Below the pieces are notes generated by a model. The model was given only the letters and a program-made list of their open reading frames with translations. It did not search any database and had not been told where the DNA came from. Positions 24,422 through 33,379 of a stretch of 64,000 nucleotides of DNA are shown here, in pieces (position 1 is the first letter of the stretch; each line of letters starts with the position of its first letter). The position numbers and the translations under genes are program-made. The stretch comes from JASTVH01 sp042862465 (GTDB taxonomy: Bacteria; Pseudomonadota; Gammaproteobacteria; Pseudomonadales; Oleiphilaceae), in contig JASTVH010000001.1 in NCBI GenBank assembly GCA_042862465.1, positions 310,001 through 374,000 of the forward strand, in the 5' to 3' direction.

Positions 24422-26161
24422 ATGTATAACGCGTTTTTCGGCTTTCGAGAGCCGCCTTTTTCCATCGCGCCAGACCCGCGCTATCTCTACCTGAGCGAAC
24501 GCCACAAGGAGGCGTTGGCGCACTTGATGTATGGCGTGCAGGGGCAGGGTGGCTTCATCGTGATTACCGGGGAAGTTGGAACCGGTAAAACCACCGTTTG
24601 CCGATGTTTTCTCGACAGTATTCCTGAACATGTCGATGTCGCGCTGATTCTCAATCCACGTCTTTCCGCGCGGGAACTGCTGGGAACCATCTGTGACGAG
24701 CTGGGCCTGCGATACCCCGCCGGGGCTTCCATCAAGCGGCTGATCGACCAGCTAAACCGGCACCTGCTGGATGCCCACGCCCTGGGGCGTCACACGGTTC
24801 TGATTATCGATGAGGCCCAGAATCTGAGTACCGAGGTGTTGGAACAGTTGCGGCTGCTGACCAATCTCGAAACCCGAGAGAAAAAGCTGCTGCAGATTGT
24901 GCTTCTGGGGCAACCGGAACTGCAGGATATTCTGGCCCAGGCAGAATTACGCCAGCTGTCACAGCGGGTAACAGCCCGCTACCACCTGGATTCGCTTTCG
25001 GCTGATGAGCTGGAAGCCTACGTGCGGTATCGCCTGTCTGTTGCCGGGCAAAAGCAGCAGCTGTTTGATCGGGGGGCATTGAAGAGCCTGTATCGGCTTA
25101 GTCACGGGATTCCTCGACTGATCAATCTGATTTCGGATCGGGCGTTGCTGGGGGCCTACGCCCAGGGCACGTCGGTGGTGGACAAACGCCTCATCAAGCA
25201 GGCTGCCCGGGAAGTGCTGGGGGATCATGTGACTGTCAGCCATGAAAAGCCTGCCAACCCGCTCTGGAAAAACACCCTGGCCGGGATGCTGGGTGGGTTG
25301 GCTACGGCGGCTGTGGTGGTGGGGCTCTGGAGTTATCTGTCTGTTCCCGCGGCAGCGGTGCCTGAGCAAACCGTTCAGGTCAAAGCGTCCGAGTCCGAAA
25401 AAGCGGTAGAGGTCGCTGCTTCAAAAACCGCAGAGGAGCAACCAAAAGCCGAAGAAACAATCGGCAGCACACAGTCTGAGCCTGATATCAGGGATGACAG
25501 CGCAGGGCGGGACAGGCTTTTGGCGCAATTCAAGCCCGCCAAGGACAACAGCTATCAGGCCTATCGGGCATTGTTTGCGGCCTGGGGCATTGATTTCCAT
25601 AAAGGGGATAACCGTTACGCCTGTGATCACGCCGAAACCCGCGGCTTGCGGTGCCTCCATCGGCAGGGTAACTGGCGCAGCCTGTTACAGCTGGATCGTC
25701 CAGCGATCCTGCGCTTATTCAACAATCAGGGTGAAGAGTACTTTGTCACCCTTGTCAGCGTTGACGGTCAGACGGTGACCCTGAATATTGATGGGCAGGA
25801 CTATCAGCGCTCCCTTCAGGAAGTCGACCAGCACTGGCTGGGTGACTATTCGCTGTTCTGGCAGGTACCGGCCTATGATTCGTCCCTGATCAAACCCGGT
25901 GACGTGACCGACAAGGCGCTCTGGCTGCAGCAAACCCTCGCCCGGTTGCGAAACCATTACGACGTGGAGAATCCGGAAGCCGAGGACTGGGCGTCACGGC
26001 CTGTCGAAGAGCAGATTCGCTGGTATCAGCACCAGGTAGGGCTGGTGCCTGACGGCATCCTGGGTACCATGACGCTGATTCGCATCAATTCGGACCTCGA
26101 CTCGGGCGTTCCTCGTCTAAAGTCTTCCCGGCATCCCTCAATCGCGGTGAGTGAAAGCTAG
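24422..26161 (+). CDS. gspA: GspA/ExeA-type AAA ATPase with peptidoglycan-binding domain
   Basis: 579 aa from ATG 24422 (GGAAG upstream). MYNAFFGFREPPFSIAPDP is the typical ExeA/GspA start. Walker A GEVGTGKTT (residues 50-58) and Walker B LIIDEAQNL define the AAA domain. A membrane helix follows at about 285-305 (AGMLGGLATAAVVVGLWSYL), then a periplasmic part with a C39-peptidase-like fold (AWGIDFHKGDNRYACDHAET to FWQVPAYD) and a C-terminal peptidoglycan-binding domain (QHQVGLVPDGILGTMTLIRIN). With GspB it helps the type II secretion secretin pass through and assemble in the peptidoglycan. gspB follows 2 bp later. No gspC-O genes are in the window. Confidence 0.9.
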   Translation: MYNAFFGFREPPFSIAPDPRYLYLSERHKEALAHLMYGVQGQGGFIVITGEVGTGKTTVCRCFLDSIPEHVDVALILNPRLSARELLGTICDELGLRYPAGASIKRLIDQLNRHLLDAHALGRHTVLIIDEAQNLSTEVLEQLRLLTNLETREKKLLQIVLLGQPELQDILAQAELRQLSQRVTARYHLDSLSADELEAYVRYRLSVAGQKQQLFDRGALKSLYRLSHGIPRLINLISDRALLGAYAQGTSVVDKRLIKQAAREVLGDHVTVSHEKPANPLWKNTLAGMLGGLATAAVVVGLWSYLSVPAAAVPEQTVQVKASESEKAVEVAASKTAEEQPKAEETIGSTQSEPDIRDDSAGRDRLLAQFKPAKDNSYQAYRALFAAWGIDFHKGDNRYACDHAETRGLRCLHRQGNWRSLLQLDRPAILRLFNNQGEEYFVTLVSVDGQTVTLNIDGQDYQRSLQEVDQHWLGDYSLFWQVPAYDSSLIKPGDVTDKALWLQQTLARLRNHYDVENPEAEDWASRPVEEQIRWYQHQVGLVPDGILGTMTLIRINSDLDSGVPRLKSSRHPSIAVSES

Positions 26162-26163
26162 CC

Positions 26164-27009
26164 ATGTCGTATATTCTGGACGCGTTGAAGAAATCGGAAT
26201 CGGAGCGCCGCCAGGGTGAAATCCCGGATCTCGGGGCCACGGTGCAAATGGTTCACCACCGCCGTCGCCGGGGAATACCGGCGGTTTTCTGGATTGCGTT
26301 GGCGCTTTCACTCAATGCTGCGGTGATGGCCTATGTCTTTTGGCCCAAGGGCGCAGGGCAAGCGGCGGTTGGAGCCAGCGAAGAACCGGTGTGGCCCGCA
26401 GCAACCGAACAGCACAGCAGCACTTCCGCGCAGCCGGGTGCTGATCGATCTTCGGCGGTCATTGCCGAGACCCGATCAATGAAACAACCCGTGATCAATG
26501 ATGACAACAGCCGGGGAAGGGCAGCGCCCGCCAGCACGCCACCAGAAATGCCGGCCGTGGTAAAACCGCAGCAACCCGTGGGGGCTCCAGAGCAGCCGGC
26601 TGCGGCCAAACCCCAGCGAGGGCAGGTCATTGTGGCTTCGGAACCTCTGACGGTTTCAGCACAGCCTAGCCTCTCCGGAAATTCGGCAAGGCCTTCGGCT
26701 GAAGGCACTCCGAGTGGAGCGCCACAGTCTTCCCGGTCTCAGCCGCTGGCGGTGGAAATGAGCGTGCCGCAGTTGAGTGATATGCCCATGAGTTTTCAGC
26801 GCTCCATGCCCGATCTGGTGTTTAACAGCCACATCTATTCAGCCGATCCGTCCTCGCGCCGGGTCATGATCAACAACAATTATCTGCGCGAAGGCGATCA
26901 TTTCAGTGGACTCGTGGTAGAAGAAATTACTGAGCAGGGCGTTATTCTCAACCGCGGCGGGACCATGGTGCGTGTCAGTGTGGTCAACGATTGGAATGCA
27001 CCTCAATAA
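26164..27009 (+). CDS. gspB: GspB-type general secretion protein
   Basis: 281 aa. MSYILDALKKSESERRQGEIPDL is the canonical start of ExeB/GspB. A membrane helix spans about residues 40-60 (AVFWIALALSLNAAVMAYVFW), followed by a long Pro/Ala/Ser/Gln-rich periplasmic linker (about 65-205). The C-terminal T2SSB domain (VPQLSDMPMSFQRSMPDLVF, then SSRRVMINNNYLREGDHFSG) is complete. Forms a complex with GspA; the gap to gspA is 2 bp, so they are co-transcribed and probably coupled. Confidence 0.9.
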   Translation: MSYILDALKKSESERRQGEIPDLGATVQMVHHRRRRGIPAVFWIALALSLNAAVMAYVFWPKGAGQAAVGASEEPVWPAATEQHSSTSAQPGADRSSAVIAETRSMKQPVINDDNSRGRAAPASTPPEMPAVVKPQQPVGAPEQPAAAKPQRGQVIVASEPLTVSAQPSLSGNSARPSAEGTPSGAPQSSRSQPLAVEMSVPQLSDMPMSFQRSMPDLVFNSHIYSADPSSRRVMINNNYLREGDHFSGLVVEEITEQGVILNRGGTMVRVSVVNDWNAPQ

Positions 27010-27050
27010 AAGCGGGCATTCTAGACAGGGATCACATTGACGGAGAGTTC

Positions 27051-29279
27051 ATGCTAGACGAACAGACCAAAGCCACCATCCAGTCAGCATACCGCGATGT
27101 CCTCAAGGGCAAAGACATTCGGGCGCGTTATGGGCAGCGCCTCATGATTGCCGAGATCGCACGCTATCTGGGCGGGATTACGCAGTCGGACAATAAACGC
27201 TCTTCACCGCCGTCTGCCTGCGTCGTCGAGGCCGGGACGGGGACCGGTAAAACCCTGGCCTACCTTCTGGCCACGATTCCGGTCGCCAAGGCCCTGAACA
27301 AAAAGCTGGTGATCGCCACAGCAACGGTGGCGCTGCAGGACCAGATCGTCCTCAAGGATCTGCCCGATGTACGCTCCCATACCGGTCTGGATTTCAATTG
27401 GACGCTTGCCAAGGGGCGGGGGCGCTATCTCTGTCTGTCGCGCCTGGAAGCCAGGCTACAGGAAACCGGCAGCAAAGACAGCGAGAGCATGCCGCTGTTC
27501 CTGTTGGAAGGTGCCGAGGGTGAATCCGAGGAAGAGAAGGTGCTCTTCCAGCGTATGTTGTCGGAGTACGCCCAGCGCAAATGGGACGGGGACCGGGATC
27601 ACTGGCCCGAACAGATCGACACCGACACCTGGCGTAAAGTCACCACCGACCATCGCCAGTGTACCAACCGCCATTGTCACTACTTCGACAGTTGCGCCTT
27701 TTTTGGTGCAAGGGGCGAAATGGAGCAGGCGGAAGTCATTGTGGCCAACCACGATCTGGTGTTGGCCGATCTGGCGCTGGGAGGGGGCGCGATCCTGCCG
27801 CCGCCTGAAGACACCATTTACGTGCTGGATGAGGCCCATCACCTGCCGGAAAAGGCGCTCAATCATTTTGCGGCAACATTGGGGCTTCAGGGCGCCCGGC
27901 AAAACCTGAAAGCCCTCAGCCAGGCCTTGGCCAAGCTCATACCTGCACTGGCACCGGGAACGGCGCCTGCCAAAAGCGTGGAGAAGATCAGTTCGATCGG
28001 TCGGGATCTGGACCCTTTGCTGAACGAGCTCTTTAGCCACCTTGAGCAGAACACCCCCTGGGAGCCGGCCGATCAGGGCGATGAACAATACCGCTATCCC
28101 GAAGGCCGTATTCCCGAAAAAACGGGCGAGATCATGCAGCGGTTGCTGGTACTGACCGCGACGCAGACCCGTGAGCTGGGCCAGCTCAGCGATGAAATGC
28201 AGAAGGGCCTGGGAGACAAGGAGTGTGAGATCGACCGGATGACCGCCGAGGCCTGGTACCCGGTCATGGCGACCTTCCACGCCCGCAGCGAGGAGCAGGT
28301 ACGCCTCTGGCGGGCCTTTACTGCCGATATCGAATCGTCGTCGAGTTCGGGGGCGGCATCGGGAAAGGATAGCGAGGAGGCGACGAACCGCGCGGTGGAC
28401 GCAGAGAATTCGGAGATTGAGGCACCGGCCACTTCGGCCAGCCCCTCCCCGGCTCGATGGTTGCGCTACCGCAAGCGTGATCAGGGCGCGGATATCATTC
28501 TGTCTAGCAGTCCGGTGCTGGCGGACAATGTGCTCTATAGTCGGCTATGGAATCGTTGTTACGGTGCGGTACTGACCTCCGCCACATTAACCGCACTGGG
28601 TAAGTTCGACCGCTTCCGCATGCGCGCCGGAACGCCAGCGCAGAGCCGATTCCTGGTGGTTCCCAGCGCTTTTCGCTATGCCGAGATGGCGACTGTCGCG
28701 GTACCTGCCATGCACGCTGAACCCAGTGCCGCGGATGCCTTTACGGAGGCTCTGGTCGAGCGGTTGCCGTCACTATGGTCTGCGGATCAGTCCACTCTGG
28801 TGCTCTTTACCTCCCGGCGGCAGATGCGGGACGTGCTGGATCGCCTCAGCGACGAACAGAAAACCGAGGTGATGACGCAGGAGGATATGTCCCGGGCCGA
28901 GGTTTTGCGCAGCCATCGGGAAAAAATCGATCAGGGGCAGAAAAGCGTCCTGTTCGGTCTGGCCAGCTTTGCCGAGGGCATCGACCTTCCGGGAGACTAC
29001 CTGCAGCACGTCATTATTACCCGATTACCTTTCTCAGTCCCTGACAATCCGATCGAGGCGAGCCTGGCGGAATGGATTACCCAGCGCGGCGGTAATCCGT
29101 TTCTGGAAATCAGCGTGCCCGATGCATCCATTCGTCTGGTGCAGGCGGCTGGTCGACTGCTGCGTACCGAATCTGATACCGGTCGCATCACGATTCTCGA
29201 CCGGCGTATTATTACCCGGCGCTACGGCCAGCTGCTTCTGGATTCGCTACCGCCTTTTCAGCGTCAGATCGAGGCGTAA
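27051..29279 (+). CDS. dinG: ATP-dependent DNA helicase DinG
   Basis: 742 aa from ATG 27051 (GGAGAG upstream; an earlier in-frame ATG overlaps gspB and lacks a site). XPD-like superfamily 2 helicase. Walker A lies in VEAGTGTGKTLAYLL (about 58-70). Four cysteines, one in YLCLSR and three in QCTNRHCHYFDSC, lie between Walker A and the DEAH box and would hold the 4Fe-4S cluster. The DEAHH box is at about 260-264 and motif VI is QAAGRLLRTESDTGRI. It unwinds DNA-RNA hybrids and R-loops. A low-complexity, acidic insertion (SSSSSGAASGKDSEEATNRA near residue 430) is not part of the usual core. Confidence 0.93.
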   Translation: MLDEQTKATIQSAYRDVLKGKDIRARYGQRLMIAEIARYLGGITQSDNKRSSPPSACVVEAGTGTGKTLAYLLATIPVAKALNKKLVIATATVALQDQIVLKDLPDVRSHTGLDFNWTLAKGRGRYLCLSRLEARLQETGSKDSESMPLFLLEGAEGESEEEKVLFQRMLSEYAQRKWDGDRDHWPEQIDTDTWRKVTTDHRQCTNRHCHYFDSCAFFGARGEMEQAEVIVANHDLVLADLALGGGAILPPPEDTIYVLDEAHHLPEKALNHFAATLGLQGARQNLKALSQALAKLIPALAPGTAPAKSVEKISSIGRDLDPLLNELFSHLEQNTPWEPADQGDEQYRYPEGRIPEKTGEIMQRLLVLTATQTRELGQLSDEMQKGLGDKECEIDRMTAEAWYPVMATFHARSEEQVRLWRAFTADIESSSSSGAASGKDSEEATNRAVDAENSEIEAPATSASPSPARWLRYRKRDQGADIILSSSPVLADNVLYSRLWNRCYGAVLTSATLTALGKFDRFRMRAGTPAQSRFLVVPSAFRYAEMATVAVPAMHAEPSAADAFTEALVERLPSLWSADQSTLVLFTSRRQMRDVLDRLSDEQKTEVMTQEDMSRAEVLRSHREKIDQGQKSVLFGLASFAEGIDLPGDYLQHVIITRLPFSVPDNPIEASLAEWITQRGGNPFLEISVPDASIRLVQAAGRLLRTESDTGRITILDRRIITRRYGQLLLDSLPPFQRQIEA

Positions 29280-29310
29280 GGCGGGCCTTTCCCCACCCGA
29301 ATTACAGCCA

Positions 29311-29349
29311 TAAAAAAAGGTGCTATGCGCCGAACGAGCATAACACCTT
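29311..29349 (-). terminator. intrinsic terminator of the MalT-type regulator gene
   Basis: AAGGTGTTATGC and GCATAGCACCTT (minus strand) form a 12-bp stem with one mismatch around a 9-nt loop, followed on the minus strand by seven T (29312-29318 as A on plus). It lies about 165 bp beyond the stop of the regulator gene and also just after the convergent dinG, so it can serve mainly the minus-strand gene. Confidence 0.65.
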
Positions 29350-29514
29350 ATAAGTAGGGCTTTGACTTGGGAGGCCCTTGGAAAAAGGGAACAGAAGCTG
29401 AAGGCCTGAAGTTTCAGAATCTGTCTTTCGATGGTTTTAAGTATAGGGAGGAGGGGGGCGTAATCGGATCGTCCAAAAGGCGTAAAGCAGGGCGTATTGC
29501 GCAATAAATGTGAT

Positions 29515-32217
29515 CTATATCACACTTTCATCGTCCAGAAGTCGGAGCTGCCGTGCCTTGGCGAGCGCTTCCGTGCGGGATGTGACGCCTAGTTTGCCAT
29601 AAAGGTTGCGAATGTGGGCCTTGATGGTGGTCGGTGCGACTTCCAGCTTTTGGGCGATCAGTTTATTGGCGAGTCCCTGATTGATCAGCTTGAGCACTTC
29701 AAGCTCACGGATGCTCAGCGGTTCCGTGAGTTCTGGCACCTCAATGCGCCGTTTTACCACCCGCCCCTGGCTACCCTCGGACTGCAGGCCCAATAGTTTG
29801 TCCAGCTCCCGAACATAGGCAGCGGGCAGTGTCGAACGATCAACGTGGCGATAGATGGACAAGAGCGCCGGGTCTTCTTCGATGAACAGGCGCAGGAATC
29901 GGTCACGGGAGGCGAGTTCCAGGCTGCGTCTTAACATGCGACTGGCCTCCTCGGGGCGACCCTGATTGTGAAGTGCCAGGGAATAGACCGCAAGAATCTC
30001 CATCAGGTGCTTGATATGATGATCCTTTTCTGCGGAAAACCGCAGTGGATTGAGCAGTTCAATCGCTTTGTCAGGAGCATCATTAGCCACGAAAACGCGT
30101 GCCGCCGAGATAATGCAGCGTTCACGATTGATGGGGTTATGGTATTGATCCGTGGTCTGGTTCTCAGCCCAGTGAAGCGCGGTTTCCACGTGACCGAGTT
30201 CGAGTTGGCAGCGTGCCCAAAGGGCATTTAGCGCGGGTGGCTCAAAAGGAATGGCGTCCTGTTTGTGGGCGAGAACACGCTGCGCATCCTCCAGCGCCTC
30301 TACGGCGGTATCGAGATCTCCCTCAGAAAACGCCAAATGCGCCCGCACATACTGAATGACAACGTGCTGACCAGGCTCTGTTCCCTTTTCCAGATGGTCC
30401 AGGAGAGGAAGAAGGTGCGTCCGGGCGGTTTCAAGATCGTTACGCTCCCGATAGATTTCTGCCATGGCACTGTTTTGCCAGCAGGAAATCAAACGGGGCT
30501 GGGTGGGATCGGTGTGAAAGCTGTCTACCCAGTTGCGGACCTGGGAGGCCGTCTCCAGCGCCAGGTCCATTTCCCCTTGCTCAAACAGGATCCACGCCAG
30601 CAATCCGCCACTGGATAGAACGGTGGAATGTTTCTTTTCCAGTTTTCCGTGCTCAATGGCCGATTGCAGTGCTGAGCGGGCCGCTGCGATATCACCCCGC
30701 CCGTAACTGTCCAGGCCGATACCGTAATAGGTGACCGACTTGAGCGGGATATCCGAGTGATCGATGTCTTCCAGGACCTGGAGGGTCAATTCGTTGGCGC
30801 TGCGCAGATCACTCCGCGAGCGGGCCAGGTAGGAACGAATCAGGGCGATCTCGCTGTGCAGGGCCAGCGCACCGCCAGCGTCCGGATGAGAGTCGGCGAC
30901 GCGGCGATCCAGCAGGTCTTCGAGGCGCTCCAGCAAAGGTTCTATGACTTCCAGTTTATTGCTGAAAAAGAGCGCCCAGATATTGAGCATCAGCAGGCGT
31001 GGATTGGACTCGATATGCTCTTGCGGCAAATGACGCAACCAACTCAGGACCGGCAGATGAAAACCACCATGTATCAGTGTGTTACCATGGCCTTCCAGAA
31101 CCTGAGTCAGCCAGGGCCAGTCTTCCAGCTGGACCAGCAGTTCCACGGCTTCCTGGAACTGGTCGTGCCGGATAAACCATTCCACCGCCCGGGATTGAAG
31201 TAAGCGCCAGCGCTCGGGCGCGCTTTGTTTGAGGCGATTGACCAGGGCCTCCCTGAAAAGATCATGATACCGATACCATTCCCCCCGGACATCCAGGGGA
31301 ATCACAAAAAGGTTGGCCTGCACCAGATGTTCAAGCAGCGCCTGGCTGTCCTCGCGCTCTCGAATCTGATCGCACAGCGACGCGCAGATTCGCAGGCAGA
31401 TGGCGGTATCCAACAGAAACGACTGTATTTCCGGCTGCTGCTGCTCAAGGATCTCGCCCAGGACATAGTCGGAGATATGCTTGCTGTCGCCGCTGTAGCC
31501 CATGACTGCGGAAGAGGCATTCTGCCCCCGGCCCGACAGAGCCGCCAGCTGCATGGCAGCCGCCCAGCCTTCGGTTCGCTGCCAGATCTGGGTGGTTTCT
31601 TCTTCGCTCAGAGGCATCCCCATGTAGTCCACGAAAAAACGGTGACACTCCTGTTGTGAAAACGCCAGATCGCTGGCATGGAAATCATCCAGCCATTGGC
31701 GCACACGCCAGCGTGCCAGAGGCAGGGGCGGTTCAGTGCGGGATATCAACACCAGTTGGATACCGGGAGGAAGGTAATCCACAAGAAAGGCCAGCTGCCG
31801 ATGGATCTCGGGAGACTGGATAAAATGATAGTCGTCGATGACCAATGTCGCCTCGGCGCTGGCTTGCGTCAGCTGATTGATCAGGGTGGTCAGCGCCCCC
31901 TCAAGTGACGAGGCGTCAAGTTCATGTATGCGTTGGCGAACCGACTCGTCCACCAGGCCTGACTGCTCAAAGGCCCCCACAACGTATTCCCAAAAACGCT
32001 CGGGTTGGTCGTCATTCTCGTCCAGGGACAGCCAGAGCACCTGCCCGGTTTGCTGCTCCACCCACTGATTGACCAGCGTGGTCTTGCCATAGCCGGCGGG
32101 TGCGGTCACTGTGGTTAGGCGCTTTCCCGGACGCGGACCGAGCTGGTCCGTCAGCCGTTCCCGTGCAATAGCGCGGGGATCGGGGGCCGGTCTGAGAAAT
32201 TTGGTGGCTAGTAACAT
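29515..32217 (-). CDS. MalT-type LuxR family transcriptional regulator
   Basis: 900 aa from ATG 32217, which gives the family start MLLATKFLRPAPDPRAIARERL; a GTG at 32262 would add 15 residues and cut into a palindrome. STAND ATPase: P-loop APAGYGKTTLVNQW (residues 39-52), Walker-B-like TLVIDDYHFI, then a winged-helix and many TPR-like helices through residue about 800. The C-terminal LuxR HTH is LSIRELEVLKLINQGLANKLIAQKLEVAPTTIKAHIRNLY region (about 833-895). Such regulators bind a small ligand and ATP, then activate catabolic or secondary genes. No maltose genes are near, and no target operon is adjacent: tauE-like and dinG both lie beside it in other contexts. Ligand unknown. Confidence 0.9.
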   Translation of the reverse strand: MLLATKFLRPAPDPRAIARERLTDQLGPRPGKRLTTVTAPAGYGKTTLVNQWVEQQTGQVLWLSLDENDDQPERFWEYVVGAFEQSGLVDESVRQRIHELDASSLEGALTTLINQLTQASAEATLVIDDYHFIQSPEIHRQLAFLVDYLPPGIQLVLISRTEPPLPLARWRVRQWLDDFHASDLAFSQQECHRFFVDYMGMPLSEEETTQIWQRTEGWAAAMQLAALSGRGQNASSAVMGYSGDSKHISDYVLGEILEQQQPEIQSFLLDTAICLRICASLCDQIREREDSQALLEHLVQANLFVIPLDVRGEWYRYHDLFREALVNRLKQSAPERWRLLQSRAVEWFIRHDQFQEAVELLVQLEDWPWLTQVLEGHGNTLIHGGFHLPVLSWLRHLPQEHIESNPRLLMLNIWALFFSNKLEVIEPLLERLEDLLDRRVADSHPDAGGALALHSEIALIRSYLARSRSDLRSANELTLQVLEDIDHSDIPLKSVTYYGIGLDSYGRGDIAAARSALQSAIEHGKLEKKHSTVLSSGGLLAWILFEQGEMDLALETASQVRNWVDSFHTDPTQPRLISCWQNSAMAEIYRERNDLETARTHLLPLLDHLEKGTEPGQHVVIQYVRAHLAFSEGDLDTAVEALEDAQRVLAHKQDAIPFEPPALNALWARCQLELGHVETALHWAENQTTDQYHNPINRERCIISAARVFVANDAPDKAIELLNPLRFSAEKDHHIKHLMEILAVYSLALHNQGRPEEASRMLRRSLELASRDRFLRLFIEEDPALLSIYRHVDRSTLPAAYVRELDKLLGLQSEGSQGRVVKRRIEVPELTEPLSIRELEVLKLINQGLANKLIAQKLEVAPTTIKAHIRNLYGKLGVTSRTEALAKARQLRLLDDESVI

Positions 32218-32249
32218 CGCTGGCTTCGGTTGTTGGATACAGCTACAGC

Positions 32250-32266
32250 GCCGGTGGATCACCGGC
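32250..32266. promoter_or_regulatory. 17-bp palindrome upstream of the MalT-type gene
   Basis: GCCGGTGGATCACCGGC: 7-bp perfect arms around GAT, ending 33 bp upstream of the chosen start at 32217. It could be an operator for autoregulation or a leader hairpin that affects translation. If translation began at GTG 32262 it would be partly coding, which argues for the later start. Confidence 0.4.
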
Positions 32267-32355
32267 TAGTCGGGACAGCATCGTGGAAATGCCCGGTCTG
32301 TCGTAGGCATTGTCGATGGTTGCGGGGGGATGTCAAGGGAAGACCGCGTGGAAGC

Positions 32356-33132
32356 CTAGAAGAACGCGTATTTGACCCCGATGACCAGTAAAATGCTTGC
32401 CAGCCCGGACTGCAGAACCCGATCAGGAACCCGTTTGGCCAGTCGTGTGCCCAGATGAATGGCGGGGATGGAGCCGATCAACAGACTGCCCAGCAGCATA
32501 AAATCAACATTGCCGAGGTGAACGTGTCCCAGGCCCGCAATGAGCGTCAGGGGGACAGCGTGGGCCAGGTCTGACCCAATCACTCTGACGGAGGACAGGG
32601 CGGGATAGAGTATCAGCAGTATCGCCGCGCCAAAGGCGCCGGCGCCCACCGAGGAAAGGGTGACGCAGGCCCCGAGAAAGAAGCCGGCAATCACGGTCAG
32701 GCTGGTCTGGTAACGGTGTGGGGCAGGGTGCGTGGCACTTTCCCGGTGATAACGTTGAAGACGCTGGCGCAGGATCAGTACCGTAGAGGTCAGCATGAGC
32801 ATGACGCCCAGGGTTGAAAGCAATAGCGTCTTATATTCTTCCGGATGGGTAAAAAAGAAGGAAAGAACGATCACCGTGCCAATCGAGGCCGGAATACTGC
32901 CAGCGGCCAGGCGACTCACCACTTTCCAGTCCACAGTGCCCTGGCGGTGATGGGCATAGACACCGCTGGCTTTTGTGATGGCGGCATACATCAGGTCGGT
33001 GCCGATGGCAATGTGGGTGGGAAAGCCAAACAGCAACAGCAGCGGCGTCATCAGTGATCCGCCACCGACACCGGTCAATCCGACGGCAAGACCCACGCCG
33101 GCCCCTGCCAATATGTACAGTAGGATATCCAT
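32356..33132 (-). CDS. TauE/SafE family sulfite or sulfonate exporter-like membrane protein
   Basis: 258 aa from ATG 33132; a GTG codon directly precedes it. About eight hydrophobic segments, with the family start ILAGAGVGLAVGLTGVGGGSLMTPLLLLFGFPTHIAIGTDL and the internal repeat ITVIAGFFLGACVTLSSVGAGAFGAAILLILYP, the twofold GxGGG signature of the TSUP (TauE/SafE/DUF81) family. Members move sulfite, sulfoacetate, thiosulfate or related anions across the inner membrane. It is divergent from cysB with a shared upstream region, which supports a sulfur role under CysB control. The exact substrate and direction of transport are not readable. Confidence 0.88.
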   Translation of the reverse strand: MDILLYILAGAGVGLAVGLTGVGGGSLMTPLLLLFGFPTHIAIGTDLMYAAITKASGVYAHHRQGTVDWKVVSRLAAGSIPASIGTVIVLSFFFTHPEEYKTLLLSTLGVMLMLTSTVLILRQRLQRYHRESATHPAPHRYQTSLTVIAGFFLGACVTLSSVGAGAFGAAILLILYPALSSVRVIGSDLAHAVPLTLIAGLGHVHLGNVDFMLLGSLLIGSIPAIHLGTRLAKRVPDRVLQSGLASILLVIGVKYAFF

Positions 33133-33219
33133 CACGCTGCTTATTGTGGTCCAGTGGCTGGTACGGCTTTGATCCCAAACGGATCGAGCGATAGAGACCT
33201 ACTGTATCGACTCGCTTCT

Positions 33220-33234
33220 ATTCTTAAAAAGAAT
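33220..33234. promoter_or_regulatory. AT-rich 15-bp palindrome between tauE-like gene and cysB
   Basis: ATTCTTAAAAAGAAT, perfect palindrome with 6-bp arms, placed 88 bp upstream of the tauE-like start and 146 bp upstream of cysB. CysB sites in enteric bacteria are AT-rich and often contain TTAT/ATAA-type half sites, so this may be a CysB operator for the divergent pair; not established. Confidence 0.4.
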
Positions 33235-33379
33235 ATTTGCTTATATTTTTATGCATCCTGTACTAGCCTTACACTGACGTTTATTGGAATATCGATAAAG
33301 GCTCTGTCCGGCGAACTGCTCAGACGGGACATTTGGGCAGAGGGTGACAGGATCGTTGCCTCGCATTCAGGAGACGCTT

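Noticed and set aside
29515..32217. Naming the large LuxR regulator malT
   Set aside because: The architecture is that of MalT, but no maltose genes are around and the family has many members with other ligands.
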